From Streptomyces noursei (GTDB lineage Bacteria; Actinomycetota; Actinomycetes; Streptomycetales; Streptomycetaceae), in NCBI RefSeq assembly GCF_001646665.1, contig NZ_LWBU01000062.1, positions 23,418 through 87,417 of the forward strand: DNA of 64,000 nucleotides. The letters are read 5' to 3'. A program made the translations under genes and the position numbers. Each line of letters starts with the position of its first letter. Within the stretch, counting starts at the first letter, position 1. A model generated the notes under the pieces. That model had not been told where the DNA came from. It saw nothing but the letters and a program-made list of their open reading frames with translations, and made no database searches. Positions 36,556 through 46,419 of this stretch are shown piece after piece.

Positions 36556-38133
36556 ATCAACGCGTCCAGTCCGTCATCGCCGCCGGCTGCTCCCGCCGTG
36601 GAACTGCGCGGCATCACCAAGCGCTTCCCCGGCGTCGTCGCCAACCACGACATCGACATCACCATCCGCAAGGGCACCGTGCACGCCCTGGTCGGTGAGA
36701 ACGGTGCCGGAAAGTCGACCCTGATGAAGATCCTCTACGGCATGCAGAAGCCGGACGAGGGCACCATCACGATCGATGGCAAGCAGGTCTCCTTCTCCAG
36801 CCCCGCCGACGCCATCGCCACCGGCATCGGCATGGTGCACCAGCACTTCATGCTGGCCGACAATCTCACCGTCCTCGAGAACGTGGTCCTCGGCGGCGAG
36901 AAGCTGTACGGCATCGGCGCCAGGGCCCGCAAGAAGATCATGGAGATCTCGGACGCGTACGGGCTGAACGTCCGCCCGGACGCCCTGGTCGAGCAGCTCG
37001 GTGTCGCCGACCGCCAGCGCGTGGAGATCCTCAAGGTCCTCTACCGCGGCGCCCGCACCCTGATCCTCGACGAGCCGACCGCCGTGCTCGTCCCGCAGGA
37101 GGTCGACGCACTCTTCGCCAACCTGCGCGAGCTCAAGGCCGAGGGCCTCACGGTCATCTTCATCTCGCACAAGCTGGGCGAGGTCCTCGCGGTCGCCGAC
37201 GACATCACCGTCATCCGCCGCGGCACCACGGTCGGTACCGCCGACCCCCGGACCACCACCACCAAGCAGCTCGCCGAACTGATGGTCGGCACCGAGCTGC
37301 CGTCGCCGGAGACGCGGGAGTCGACGGTGACGGACGTCCCGATGCTCTCCGTCCAGGGCCTGCGGCTGACCGCCACCGACCCCGACGGCGTCGTCCGCGA
37401 GGTCCTCGACGGCATCGACTTCACCATCCACAAGGGTGAGGTCGTCGGCATCGCCGGTGTCGAGGGCAACGGCCAGACGGAGCTGATCGAGGCCCTCATG
37501 GGCCTGCGCACCCCGGACGGCGGTGTGATCAGCCTCGACGGGGCCGACATCTCGCACGCCCCGACCCGCAAGCGCCGCGAGGGCGGCATCGGCTACATCC
37601 CCGAGGACCGCCACCGCCACGGCCTGCTGCTGGAGTCCCCGCTCTGGGAGAACCGCATCCTCGGCCACGTCACCGAGGCGCCCAACAGCAAGCGCGGCAT
37701 CCTCGACCCCAAGGCCGCCCGCAAGGACACCGAGCGGATCGTGCGCGAGTACGACGTGCGCACCCCCGGCATCGACGTCACCGCCGCCTCCCTCTCCGGC
37801 GGCAACCAGCAGAAGCTGATCGTCGGCCGCGAGATGAGCCACAACCCCAAGTTCCTGATCGCCGCCCACCCCACCCGCGGTGTGGACGTCGGCGCGCAGG
37901 CGCAGATCTGGGACCAGATCCGCGAGGCCCGCCGCGAGGGCCTGGCGGTGCTGCTGATCTCCGCCGACCTGGACGAGCTCATCGGGCTCTCCGACACCCT
38001 GCGGGTGATGTACCGCGGCCGGCTGGTCGCGGACGCGGACCCCGCCACGATCACCCCGGAGGAGCTGGGCTCGGCCATGACCGGCGCTGCCACCGGCCAC
38101 CTTGAGCACAACGAGAACGGTGAGGGCCGATGA
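36556..38133 (+). CDS. nucleoside ABC transporter ATPase, apparent ATC start
   Basis: 525 residues from ATC 36556. Two ABC domains: the first has GENGAGKST and LILDEPTAVL; the second has a degenerate P-loop (GVEGNGQTEL), LSGGNQQK and a degenerate Walker B, as usual in the BMP-linked family. No ATG, GTG or TTG is in frame between the promoter/operator at 36462 and GTG 36598. AAGGAG at 36542-36547 is eight bases before ATC 36556, whereas GTG 36598 lacks a ribosome-binding site and starts right at the first beta strand. Stop overlaps the permease start (ATGA). Confidence 0.87.
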   Translation: MNASSPSSPPAAPAVELRGITKRFPGVVANHDIDITIRKGTVHALVGENGAGKSTLMKILYGMQKPDEGTITIDGKQVSFSSPADAIATGIGMVHQHFMLADNLTVLENVVLGGEKLYGIGARARKKIMEISDAYGLNVRPDALVEQLGVADRQRVEILKVLYRGARTLILDEPTAVLVPQEVDALFANLRELKAEGLTVIFISHKLGEVLAVADDITVIRRGTTVGTADPRTTTTKQLAELMVGTELPSPETRESTVTDVPMLSVQGLRLTATDPDGVVREVLDGIDFTIHKGEVVGIAGVEGNGQTELIEALMGLRTPDGGVISLDGADISHAPTRKRREGGIGYIPEDRHRHGLLLESPLWENRILGHVTEAPNSKRGILDPKAARKDTERIVREYDVRTPGIDVTAASLSGGNQQKLIVGREMSHNPKFLIAAHPTRGVDVGAQAQIWDQIREARREGLAVLLISADLDELIGLSDTLRVMYRGRLVADADPATITPEELGSAMTGAATGHLEHNENGEGR

Positions 38134-39236
38134 GGAAATTCGACAAGGACCGGCTGCTCCTGGGGCTCGCCGGCCCGGCGCTCGCCCTGGTCGTGGCCTT
38201 CCTGCTCACGTCCGTGGTGCTGCTCCTCTCGGACCGCAATCCGTTCGAGCCGTACCGGATCATGGTGGAGAACGCCGAGTTCACCGACGTCCAGGTCCTC
38301 ATCCTCAACCAGACCGGCACGTACTACCTCGCCGCGCTGGCGGTCGCCATCGGCTTCCGGATGAACCTGTTCAACATCGGTGTGGACGGGCAGTACCGCC
38401 TCGCGGCGATGCTCGCCGCGGTCGTCGGCGCCTCCGTCGAGCTGCCCGGACCGCTGCACGTCCTGCTGATCGTGTTCGTCGCCATGTTCGTCGGCGCCTT
38501 CTGGGCCGGTATCGCGGGCATCCTCAAGACCACCCGCGGCGTCAGCGAGGTCGTTTCGACGATCATGCTCAACGCCATCGCGACCAGCCTCATCGCCTGG
38601 ATGATCCTGCCCGCCAACCTCGGTGTGCAGGCGGAGGGCTCCAACGACCTCACCACCGGTGAGATCGCCGAGTCCGGCTGGATCCCGGGCCTGGACGTCG
38701 ACGGCGGCACCATCTACGGCTTCACCTTCGTGGCCTTCGCGCTCGGCATCGTCTACTGGTTCGTCCTCAACCGCACCCGCTTCGGCTTCGACCTGCGCGC
38801 CACCGGCGCCAGCGACTCGGCCGCCCAGGCGAGCGGCGTCGACGCCAAGAAGATGGTCCTCACCGCCATGCTGATCTCCGGCGCCGTCGCCGGTCTGACC
38901 GGCCTGCCGCTGCTTCTCGGCCAGACCCACACGTACAGCTTCAGCTTCCCGGCGGGCATCGGCTTCACCGGCATCACCATCGCCCTGCTCGGCCGCAACA
39001 GCCCCATCGGCATCTTCTTCGCCGCGCTGCTGGTCGCCTTCCTCGACAAGGCCTCCGCCTCGCTGGACCAGTACGGCTACGAGAAGGAAATCGCCACGAT
39101 CATGCAGGGTCTGATCGTGATCTCGGTGGTCGTCTCCTACGAGCTCGTCCGCCAGTACGGGCTGCGCCGGCAGCAGCAGAAGGTCGGCGAAGAACTTGCC
39201 GCCCAGGCCAAGAAGAAGGAGGCCGTGTCCTCATGA
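38130..39236 (+). CDS. nucleoside ABC transporter permease 1
   Basis: 368 residues with about ten hydrophobic helices; a BPD_transp_2 family permease (FRMNLFNIGVDGQYRLAA, GVSEVVSTIMLNAIA, ATGASDSAAQASGVD). Starts at ATG inside the ATPase stop and overlaps the next permease the same way. Forms the membrane channel with permease 2. Confidence 0.92.
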   Translation: MRKFDKDRLLLGLAGPALALVVAFLLTSVVLLLSDRNPFEPYRIMVENAEFTDVQVLILNQTGTYYLAALAVAIGFRMNLFNIGVDGQYRLAAMLAAVVGASVELPGPLHVLLIVFVAMFVGAFWAGIAGILKTTRGVSEVVSTIMLNAIATSLIAWMILPANLGVQAEGSNDLTTGEIAESGWIPGLDVDGGTIYGFTFVAFALGIVYWFVLNRTRFGFDLRATGASDSAAQASGVDAKKMVLTAMLISGAVAGLTGLPLLLGQTHTYSFSFPAGIGFTGITIALLGRNSPIGIFFAALLVAFLDKASASLDQYGYEKEIATIMQGLIVISVVVSYELVRQYGLRRQQQKVGEELAAQAKKKEAVSS

Positions 39237-40504
39237 GTGAGTCCACGAGCACGGTTTCGGCCGCGGCGACCGCGCCGAAGAAGGGCGGCGGACGCCGCAA
39301 GCTGTCCCTGCCGGTCATCCTGCTGATCATCGCGGGCGGACTGCTTCTGTTCTCGCTGGTCCGGGTGATCAGCGGCGCCAACGACCTCACCTCGGTGGGC
39401 CAGGTCGCGGGCGCCCTCCAGCTGGCCGTACCGATCGGTCTGGCCGGTCTCGGCGGTCTGTGGTCCGAGCGGGCCGGCGTGGTCAACATCGGCCTCGAGG
39501 GCATGATGATCCTCGGCACCTTCTTCGGTGCCTGGGCCGGCTACCAGTGGGGCCCGTGGACCGGCGTCGTGCTGGGCATCGTGGGCGGTGCGCTCGGCGG
39601 CCTGCTGCACGCGGTCATCACGGTCACCTTCAACGTCAACCACATCGTCTCCGGTGTGGCGATCACGATCCTGGCCACCGGCCTCACCCGCTACCTGGCC
39701 AACTTCACCTTCGCCGAGGCCGAGGGCGGCTCCTCCAAGCAGTCCCCGCGCATCGACGCGATCGACCGGATCACCATCCCCGGTCTGTCGGACTGGCTGG
39801 CCGACCTCCAGGCCAAGCACTGGTTCTTCATCTCCGACCTCGCCGGCCTCCTCGGCGGCCTGGTCACCGGCCTGTCGCTGCTGACCGTCCTCGCGCTGCT
39901 GCTGATCCCCGGCACCTGGTGGATCCTGTGGCGGACCTCGTTCGGCCTGCGCCTGCGGTCCTGCGGCGAGAACCCGATCGCCGCCGAGTCCCTCGGCGTC
40001 AACGTCTACAAGTACAAGTACATCGCGGTGATCGTCTCCGGCGCCCTCGCGGGCCTCGGCGGCGCCTTCCTGGCCATCGTCTCCACCGGCATCTACCAGG
40101 AGGGCCAGACCGGCGGCCGCGGTTACATCGGCCTCGCCGCGATGATCTTCGGCAACTGGATGCCGGGCGGCATGGCCCTCGGCGCCGGGCTCTTCGGCTT
40201 CACCGACAGCCTCAAGCTGCGCGGCGGTGCCGAGAACGTCCACGCGATGCTGCTGCTGCTGGCGATCCTGCTGGTGGCGATGATGATCTGGCAGCTCTAC
40301 AAGAAGAAGTACGTGAGCGCGGCCGTCGCCACGGTCGTCGCGGCGGGCCTCTTCGTCTGGTACGCCTTCACCGAGGCGCTGCCCAGCCAGTTCGTGGACG
40401 CCGCGCCCTACGTCACCACGCTGCTGGTGCTGGCGCTGTCCGCGCAGCGGCTCAGGATGCCCAAGGCGGACGGCATGCCGTACAAGAAGGGCCAGGGCAA
40501 GTGA
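39233..40504 (+). CDS. nucleoside ABC transporter permease 2
   Basis: 423 residues, about ten to twelve helices, same family as permease 1 (LAGLGGLWSERAGVVNIGLEG, NVNHIVSGVAITILATG, SCGENPIAAESLGVNVY). ATG 39233 overlaps the previous stop as ATGA; its own stop overlaps the deaminase start as GTGA. The C-terminal 80 residues add helices beyond the core fold. Confidence 0.92.
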   Translation: MSESTSTVSAAATAPKKGGGRRKLSLPVILLIIAGGLLLFSLVRVISGANDLTSVGQVAGALQLAVPIGLAGLGGLWSERAGVVNIGLEGMMILGTFFGAWAGYQWGPWTGVVLGIVGGALGGLLHAVITVTFNVNHIVSGVAITILATGLTRYLANFTFAEAEGGSSKQSPRIDAIDRITIPGLSDWLADLQAKHWFFISDLAGLLGGLVTGLSLLTVLALLLIPGTWWILWRTSFGLRLRSCGENPIAAESLGVNVYKYKYIAVIVSGALAGLGGAFLAIVSTGIYQEGQTGGRGYIGLAAMIFGNWMPGGMALGAGLFGFTDSLKLRGGAENVHAMLLLLAILLVAMMIWQLYKKKYVSAAVATVVAAGLFVWYAFTEALPSQFVDAAPYVTTLLVLALSAQRLRMPKADGMPYKKGQGK

Positions 40505-40890
40505 CACCCGACGCCTGGGAGTCGCTCCGCGAGGCCGCCCGGGAGGCCATGGCCCGGGCGTACGCGCCCTACTCCGGCTATCCGGTGGGCGCGGCGGCAC
40601 TCGTCGACGACGGGCGCACGGTCACCGGGTGCAACGTGGAGAACGCCTCCTACGGCATCGGGCTGTGCGCCGAGTGCGGGCTGGTCTCCCAGCTCCAGGC
40701 CACGGGCGGCGGCCGGCTGACGCACTTCGTGTGCGTCGACGGCCGCGGCCGGGTCCTGGTGCCCTGCGGCCGCTGCCGCCAGCTGCTGTACGAGTTCGGC
40801 GGCGACGAGCTGCTGCTCGACACCCCCGCGGGCGTGCTGACGCTCGCCGAGATGCTGCCGCAGGCCTTCGGACCGCAGCACCTCCGCTGA
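40501..40890 (+). CDS. cdd: cytidine deaminase
   Basis: 129 residues. Zinc site LCAECG (Cys, catalytic Glu) and PCGRC match the tetrameric three-cysteine class; YAPYSGYPVGAA and NVENASYG contact substrate. Deaminates imported cytidine and deoxycytidine to uridine forms that thymidine phosphorylase or uridine phosphorylase can use. GTG start within the permease stop, so it is the last gene of the transporter operon. Confidence 0.95.
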   Translation: MTPDAWESLREAAREAMARAYAPYSGYPVGAAALVDDGRTVTGCNVENASYGIGLCAECGLVSQLQATGGGRLTHFVCVDGRGRVLVPCGRCRQLLYEFGGDELLLDTPAGVLTLAEMLPQAFGPQHLR

Positions 40891-40894
40891 GACG

Positions 40895-40931
40895 GGACGA
40901 CCCCTCCGCGCTGTCCGCGGCGGGGTCGTCC
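40895..40931 (+). terminator. terminator after cdd
   Basis: 10-bp perfect stem (40895-40904 with 40922-40931) with inner CCGCG/CGCGG pairing, followed by a pyrimidine-rich TTCTCCCTCCCT stretch. Separates the transporter operon from the thymidine phosphorylase promoter. Confidence 0.8.
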
Positions 40932-40948
40932 TTCTCCCTCCCTCACCT

Positions 40949-40963
40949 CTATGCGCGTAGAGT
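40949..40963 (+). promoter_or_regulatory. nucleoside operator and -10 before deoA
   Basis: CTATGCGCGTAG (40949-40960), one mismatch from the palindrome and extendable to CTCT..AGAG, overlapping TAGAGT (40958-40963) as a -10. Leader to the ATG is about 40 nt. Confidence 0.65.
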
Positions 40964-41010
40964 CGCGCGCAGAGGACTGTCCCACCCCGCTGGAAGGAAC
41001 CCTTCAGACC

Positions 41011-42288
<1,278 letters not shown>

Positions 42289-42300
42289 CACTCGTACGGA

Positions 42301-42336
42301 CGAACGGGACCGATGGACCTCCGTCGGTCCCGTTCG
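42301..42336 (+). terminator. terminator after deoA
   Basis: Perfect 13-bp stem (42301-42313 with 42324-42336), 10-nt loop, 12 nt after the stop. Confidence 0.85.
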
Positions 42337-42376
42337 GCATGCTGGGATCGGTGACGCACCGACAGAGGAGACCGCC

Positions 42377-42964
42377 ATGAGCGCACTCACCGTCGACCAC
42401 TCTGCCAGTGGCCACGAGTGGGACGATGTCGTCCGGATCTGGGAGGAGACGGACGCACCCGAGGGCTGCAAGGTGGAGATCATCGAGGGGATCGTCACCG
42501 TGTCACCTGGCCCTGCCAACCACCACAACAGCATCGCCGACATGGTTCAACGGCAGTTGTACACAGCAATTCCGGATGACTGGGGGATCTACCAGACCCT
42601 CTCCGTCGCCATCCCCTCCCGCATGGGCATGTTCATCCCGGACCTCGTCGTGGCCCCGAGGGCGGCTCTGGACGAACCCGGCCACGCCATCCCCGCCGCA
42701 GCCGCGGAGCTGGCCGTCGAGATCACCTCGAAGTCGAACGCCAACCACGACCGGGTGGAGAAGCTGCACGGGTACGCGACCGGGGGCGTGCCGCTCTACC
42801 TGCTGCTCGACAGCTGGCACACGGGCCGCCCTACGGCGACGCTGTACGGGGAGCCCAGGAATGCCCTCTATCGTGTGCTCGACACGGTGAAGTACGGCGA
42901 GGGCATCCACCTCCCGGCACCCTTCGACGTCACCCTCGACACCAGCGCCTTCCCCGTCGGCTGA
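42377..42964 (+). CDS. Uma2 family (DUF820) nuclease-like protein
   Basis: 195 residues of the PD-(D/E)xK-like Uma2 family: EIIEGIVTVSPGP, FIPDLVVAP and AVEITSKSNANHDRVEKL, the last two carrying the acidic/Lys-equivalent residues of the nuclease core. These genes occur in many paralogues in Streptomyces; substrate and role are unknown. ATG 42377 has GAGGAG seven bases upstream. Base composition is slightly less GC-rich than its neighbours. Confidence 0.85.
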   Translation: MSALTVDHSASGHEWDDVVRIWEETDAPEGCKVEIIEGIVTVSPGPANHHNSIADMVQRQLYTAIPDDWGIYQTLSVAIPSRMGMFIPDLVVAPRAALDEPGHAIPAAAAELAVEITSKSNANHDRVEKLHGYATGGVPLYLLLDSWHTGRPTATLYGEPRNALYRVLDTVKYGEGIHLPAPFDVTLDTSAFPVG

Positions 42965-43024
42965 TCCGCCCGCGGCCACGGCGGCCATCGATGAGTTCCG
43001 CCCCCGGCGCGGGTCCTTCTCCCT

Positions 43025-43351
43025 GTGGACACCACGGATCCGAAAGTCTTCCGCGTCGTCGGCGTGATCGAGCCCGCCGACGTCCCCCGCCTCTGCGAGG
43101 AACTGACCGCCCTGCTCGGCGGACGCGACGGCCCCGACGTCATCTGCGACGTCGGCGGCGTCACCCGGCCGGACCTCGCCACCGTCGAGGCGCTGGCCCG
43201 GCTGCGCCTGACCGTTCAGCGGCTGGGCCGCCGGATGACCGTGCGCAACGCGCAGCCCGCCCTCCGGGCGCTGCTGGAGCTCGTCGGGCTCGACGGCCTC
43301 CTCACGCCTCCAGCCGCTCCGGGAGATCGAACAGCGGGAACCAGCGCTTGA
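43025..43351 (+). CDS. STAS domain protein
   Basis: 108 residues resembling anti-sigma factor antagonists: VFRVVGVIEPADVPRLCEEL, VICDVGGVTRPDLATVEALARLRL and GRRMTVRNAQPALRALLELVGLD. The DSSG phosphorylation loop of SpoIIAA is not conserved (DVGGVTRPD). GTG 43025 has no good ribosome-binding site. Its 3' end overlaps the converging sigma gene by 50 bp. Confidence 0.75.
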   Translation: MDTTDPKVFRVVGVIEPADVPRLCEELTALLGGRDGPDVICDVGGVTRPDLATVEALARLRLTVQRLGRRMTVRNAQPALRALLELVGLDGLLTPPAAPGDRTAGTSA

Positions 43352-44279
43352 CGTCCAGGAACGACGTGATGCCCGAGACCTTCCCGTCCACGATCTCGAC
43401 GACCATGAGCGCCCACGGGCTGAAGCCGCCCTCCGGGTCCGGGTGGTAGTGCGCGAACGCCGGCGTCCCGTTGGCCACCACCGGCACCAGCCGCGAGCCC
43501 CGGCACACCTCGCCGACGCCCAGCATCCAGCCGACGATGTCGTCGTGGCCCCGGAGCCACAGGTCGTAGGGCGGCATGGACAGCGTGGCGTCCTCGTGGA
43601 GCAGCGCGGTGAGGGCCGCCATGTCGTACCCCTCGAAGGCCGCCACGTACCGGTCGAGGAGCTTCTTCTGCTCCTCGTCGAGCGGGTCGGCCGTGTCCGT
43701 CCTCGCCGGCCCGGACTCCGCGAGCGTCGCCCGCGCCCGCTGCAGCGCGCTGTTGACCGACGCGACGGAGGTGCCCAGCAGCTCCGCGACCTCGGCGGCC
43801 TTCCAGGCGAGGACCTCGCGCAGGATGAGCACCGCGCGCTGCTTGGGCGGCAGGTGCTGGAGCGCGGCCACGAACGCCAGCCGCACGGTCTCCTTGGCCA
43901 CCGCCGTCTCCGCCGGGTCGGCCGCCGACGGCAGCACCCGCCCGTCCGGCACCGGCTCCAGCCAGGTGACCTCCGGACGGGAGGTGAGCTGCGCCTGCGC
44001 CACCGGCGTGGCCGCGGTCAGGTCCATCGGCCGCGCCCGCCGGTTGCCCGCGTTCAGCGCGTCCAGGCACACGTTCGTCGCGATGCGGTACAGCCAGGAC
44101 CGCACCGAGGACCGGCCCTCGAACTTCCCGAAGCTCCGCCACGCCCGGACCATGGTGTCCTGGACGGCGTCCTCCGCCTCGAAGGCCGACCCCAGCATGC
44201 GGTAGCAGTACCCGGTCAGCTCGGTCCGGTACTGCTCCAGGCTCGCCACGTCGCCCGTCACGTCCGCCATCGCGTCCAC
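43302..44279 (-). CDS. ECF sigma factor with C-terminal SnoaL-like domain
   Basis: 325 residues: region 2 (CYRMLGSAFEAEDAVQDTMVRAWRS, SWLYRIATNVCLDAL), region 4 (HLPPKQRAVLILREVLAWKAAEVAELL) and a 120-residue SnoaL-like domain (YVAAFEGYDMAALTALLHEDATLSMPP to FLDVKRWFPLF). This is the SigJ/SigG-like group (TIGR02960 type) in which the extension replaces a separate anti-sigma factor. Start GTG 44279 or ATG 44270. Confidence 0.88.
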   Translation of the reverse strand: MDAMADVTGDVASLEQYRTELTGYCYRMLGSAFEAEDAVQDTMVRAWRSFGKFEGRSSVRSWLYRIATNVCLDALNAGNRRARPMDLTAATPVAQAQLTSRPEVTWLEPVPDGRVLPSAADPAETAVAKETVRLAFVAALQHLPPKQRAVLILREVLAWKAAEVAELLGTSVASVNSALQRARATLAESGPARTDTADPLDEEQKKLLDRYVAAFEGYDMAALTALLHEDATLSMPPYDLWLRGHDDIVGWMLGVGEVCRGSRLVPVVANGTPAFAHYHPDPEGGFSPWALMVVEIVDGKVSGITSFLDVKRWFPLFDLPERLEA

Positions 44280-44338
44280 CCCTGTCGCGCTTCCCTTGCC
44301 TCACGACGGAAGCTACAGGAGGGGACTGACAACGCGGC

Positions 44339-45043
44339 TCAGGTTCCGGGCTTGCGCCCGTACACGAACACGTCGTCGCCGTTCTTCAGCATCTTCCAGT
44401 ACGCCTTGGCGTCGCCGTCGCGCATGTTCACGCAGCCGCGCGAGCCGGGCGGGTTGTACATGGACTTGCCGACGGAGTGGAACGCCTGCCCGCCGTCGAA
44501 GAACTGCGCGTACGGCATCCGCACCTTGTACAGCGTCGACCAGTGGTCGATGCTGCGGTGGTAGATCTTCCGCGCGCCTGTGCGGGTCTCGTCGCCGTCC
44601 CGCCCGGTGCGGACCGGCACCGGCCCGTACGCCAGCTTGGCGCCGTCCTGGATCCAGCTCAGCTGCCGGGTCAGGTCCACGCACGCGATGCGCCCCTTGT
44701 TCGTGGGGCACTTCCCCGCGGCGTTCGGCGTCTTCCCGGCCGCCCGCTGCTGGAGGATCGTGTTCATCGTCCGCCAGGTGACCTCACCCGCGTACCCGAT
44801 GGACGGGGTGATCCCGTGCCAGCGCTGGAACGTCTGGGTCGCCTTGCAGTCGGCCGGTGACTGCTTCCCGTCCACCGGCCGGCCCATGAACTTCTCGACC
44901 TGCCTCTGGTACGGCCCGGTCGACGTCGTGCAGGACGCCGCCTGCGCCGGCGACGCGCCCAGCGCCACCGTCAGCGGTACGACCAGTCCCGTGAGCCCGA
45001 GTGCCACCCCGGCCCTTTTCCGTGTCCCACCCACGTACACCAC
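44339..45043 (-). CDS. secreted L,D-transpeptidase with variant active site
   Basis: 234 residues: signal peptide ending ASPAQA, a peptidoglycan-binding-like region with three cysteines, and a C-terminal YkuD domain. The active site reads GSRGCVNMRD: cysteine retained but the usual His before Gly-Cys is Arg. FHSVG about 15 residues upstream supplies the other conserved histidine. GTG 45043 has AGGGGG upstream. Compare the canonical SHGC enzyme at 29250. Confidence 0.82.
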   Translation of the reverse strand: MVYVGGTRKRAGVALGLTGLVVPLTVALGASPAQAASCTTSTGPYQRQVEKFMGRPVDGKQSPADCKATQTFQRWHGITPSIGYAGEVTWRTMNTILQQRAAGKTPNAAGKCPTNKGRIACVDLTRQLSWIQDGAKLAYGPVPVRTGRDGDETRTGARKIYHRSIDHWSTLYKVRMPYAQFFDGGQAFHSVGKSMYNPPGSRGCVNMRDGDAKAYWKMLKNGDDVFVYGRKPGT

Positions 45044-45067
45044 TCCCCCTGGAGCCCCTCGCGGTAG

Positions 45068-46357
45068 TTATGCCCTTAGGACGCTCGGGGAGGCGGCGCG
45101 GTTGTACGTCTCGCGGGATTTACGGTTCTCCACGCGCGCGGCGTGCGTCCCGTACAGGGTCAGCGACACCACACCGAGGACGGCGACCAGCCCCAGCAGG
45201 ACCGTGCCGGCCCAGCCGCCGGCGTGGTAGGCGACCGCGCCGAGCGTGCCGCCCGCGCTGCTGCCCAGGTAGTACGCCGACTGGTACAGCGCCGACGCCT
45301 GCGCCCGGCCCGTCGTCGCCGTACGGCTCACCGACGACGAGGCGACCGCGTGCCCGGCGAAGAACCCGGCCGTGATCAGCACCAGGCCGGCCAGCACCGC
45401 CGCCAGGCCGTCCGCCAGCGACAGCAGCAGGCCCGCGGCCGTCGTGGTCACCGCCAGGTACAGCGCCCCGCGCCGCCCCATGCGGCCCACCAGCCGCCCG
45501 GCCGCGGCCGACGAGGCCGTACCGACCAGGTAGACCAGGAAGACCGAGCCGACCACGCCCTGCGGAAGGGAGAACGGCGCCTCGACCAGCCGGTAGCCGA
45601 TCACCGTGTAGACGGCGCCGAACACCGTCATGAACAGCGCGCCGATGGCGTAGAGCCGCATCAGCAGCGGGTCGGACAGGTGCGTGCGGACCGTCCTCGC
45701 CAGCGCCCGCGGGTCGAGCGGTCCGGGGGAGAAGTGCCGGGCCCTCGGGACCATCAGCCGGAACACCACCGCGCACACCACGGCCATCAGCCCCACCGCG
45801 GCGAGCGCGGCACGCCAGCCCCACGCCTGGGCGACCCAGCCGGTGACGATCCGGCCGCTCATGCCGCCGATGCTGTTGCCGGCCACGAACAGGCCGATCG
45901 CCGCGACCAGGGCCCGGGGCCGCACCTCCTCCGCGAGGTACGCCATCGCCGACGCGGGCACCCCCGCGAGCGCGGCGCCCTGCACCGCGCGCAGCGCCAC
46001 CAGCCACTCCAGGCTCGGCGCGAACGGCACGAGCAGGCCCAGCGCGACGGCGACCGCGAGGGAGCCGGTCATCAGGGTGCGGCGGCCGAACCGCTCGGAC
46101 AGGGCGCTCAGCGGCAGCACGCACAGCGCGAGCGCGCCGGTGGCCGCCGACACGGTCCAGCTGGCGGCCGAGGCGCTCACGCCGAAGTCGGCGGAGACGG
46201 CCGGGAGCAGGGCCTGGGTCGAGTACAGGAGGGCGAAGGTGGCGACCCCCGCGGCGAAGAGCGCGAAGCTCATCCGGCGGTAGCCGGGGCGGCCGGGGGA
46301 AAGGCGGATGTCGGCGACCGCGTCCGTGGCGGCCGCCTTGGTACTGGCGGAAGGCAT
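45068..46357 (-). CDS. MFS transporter
   Basis: 429 residues, 12 hydrophobic helices. The loop-2/3 motif SALSERFGRRTLM and duplicated LVGRMGRRGALY mark the major facilitator fold; it resembles the YnfM/arabinose-polymer exporter-type drug transporters. Divergent from a LysR gene across 62 bp. ATG 46357. Substrate unknown. Confidence 0.87.
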   Translation of the reverse strand: MPSASTKAAATDAVADIRLSPGRPGYRRMSFALFAAGVATFALLYSTQALLPAVSADFGVSASAASWTVSAATGALALCVLPLSALSERFGRRTLMTGSLAVAVALGLLVPFAPSLEWLVALRAVQGAALAGVPASAMAYLAEEVRPRALVAAIGLFVAGNSIGGMSGRIVTGWVAQAWGWRAALAAVGLMAVVCAVVFRLMVPRARHFSPGPLDPRALARTVRTHLSDPLLMRLYAIGALFMTVFGAVYTVIGYRLVEAPFSLPQGVVGSVFLVYLVGTASSAAAGRLVGRMGRRGALYLAVTTTAAGLLLSLADGLAAVLAGLVLITAGFFAGHAVASSSVSRTATTGRAQASALYQSAYYLGSSAGGTLGAVAYHAGGWAGTVLLGLVAVLGVVSLTLYGTHAARVENRKSRETYNRAASPSVLRA

Positions 46358-46382
46358 GTCTCGACCGTAGGCACAGGCGTTT

Positions 46383-46399
46383 CATGCGTCCAATGCATG
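46383..46399. promoter_or_regulatory. LysR-type box between MFS and LysR genes
   Basis: CATGC-N7-GCATG, an inverted repeat containing T-N11-A (T46385, A46397), centred in the 62-bp divergent gap. Fits autorepression plus control of the transporter by the LysR protein. Confidence 0.65.
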
Positions 46400-46419
46400 G
46401 AACCGCTTTAATCGTTCCC

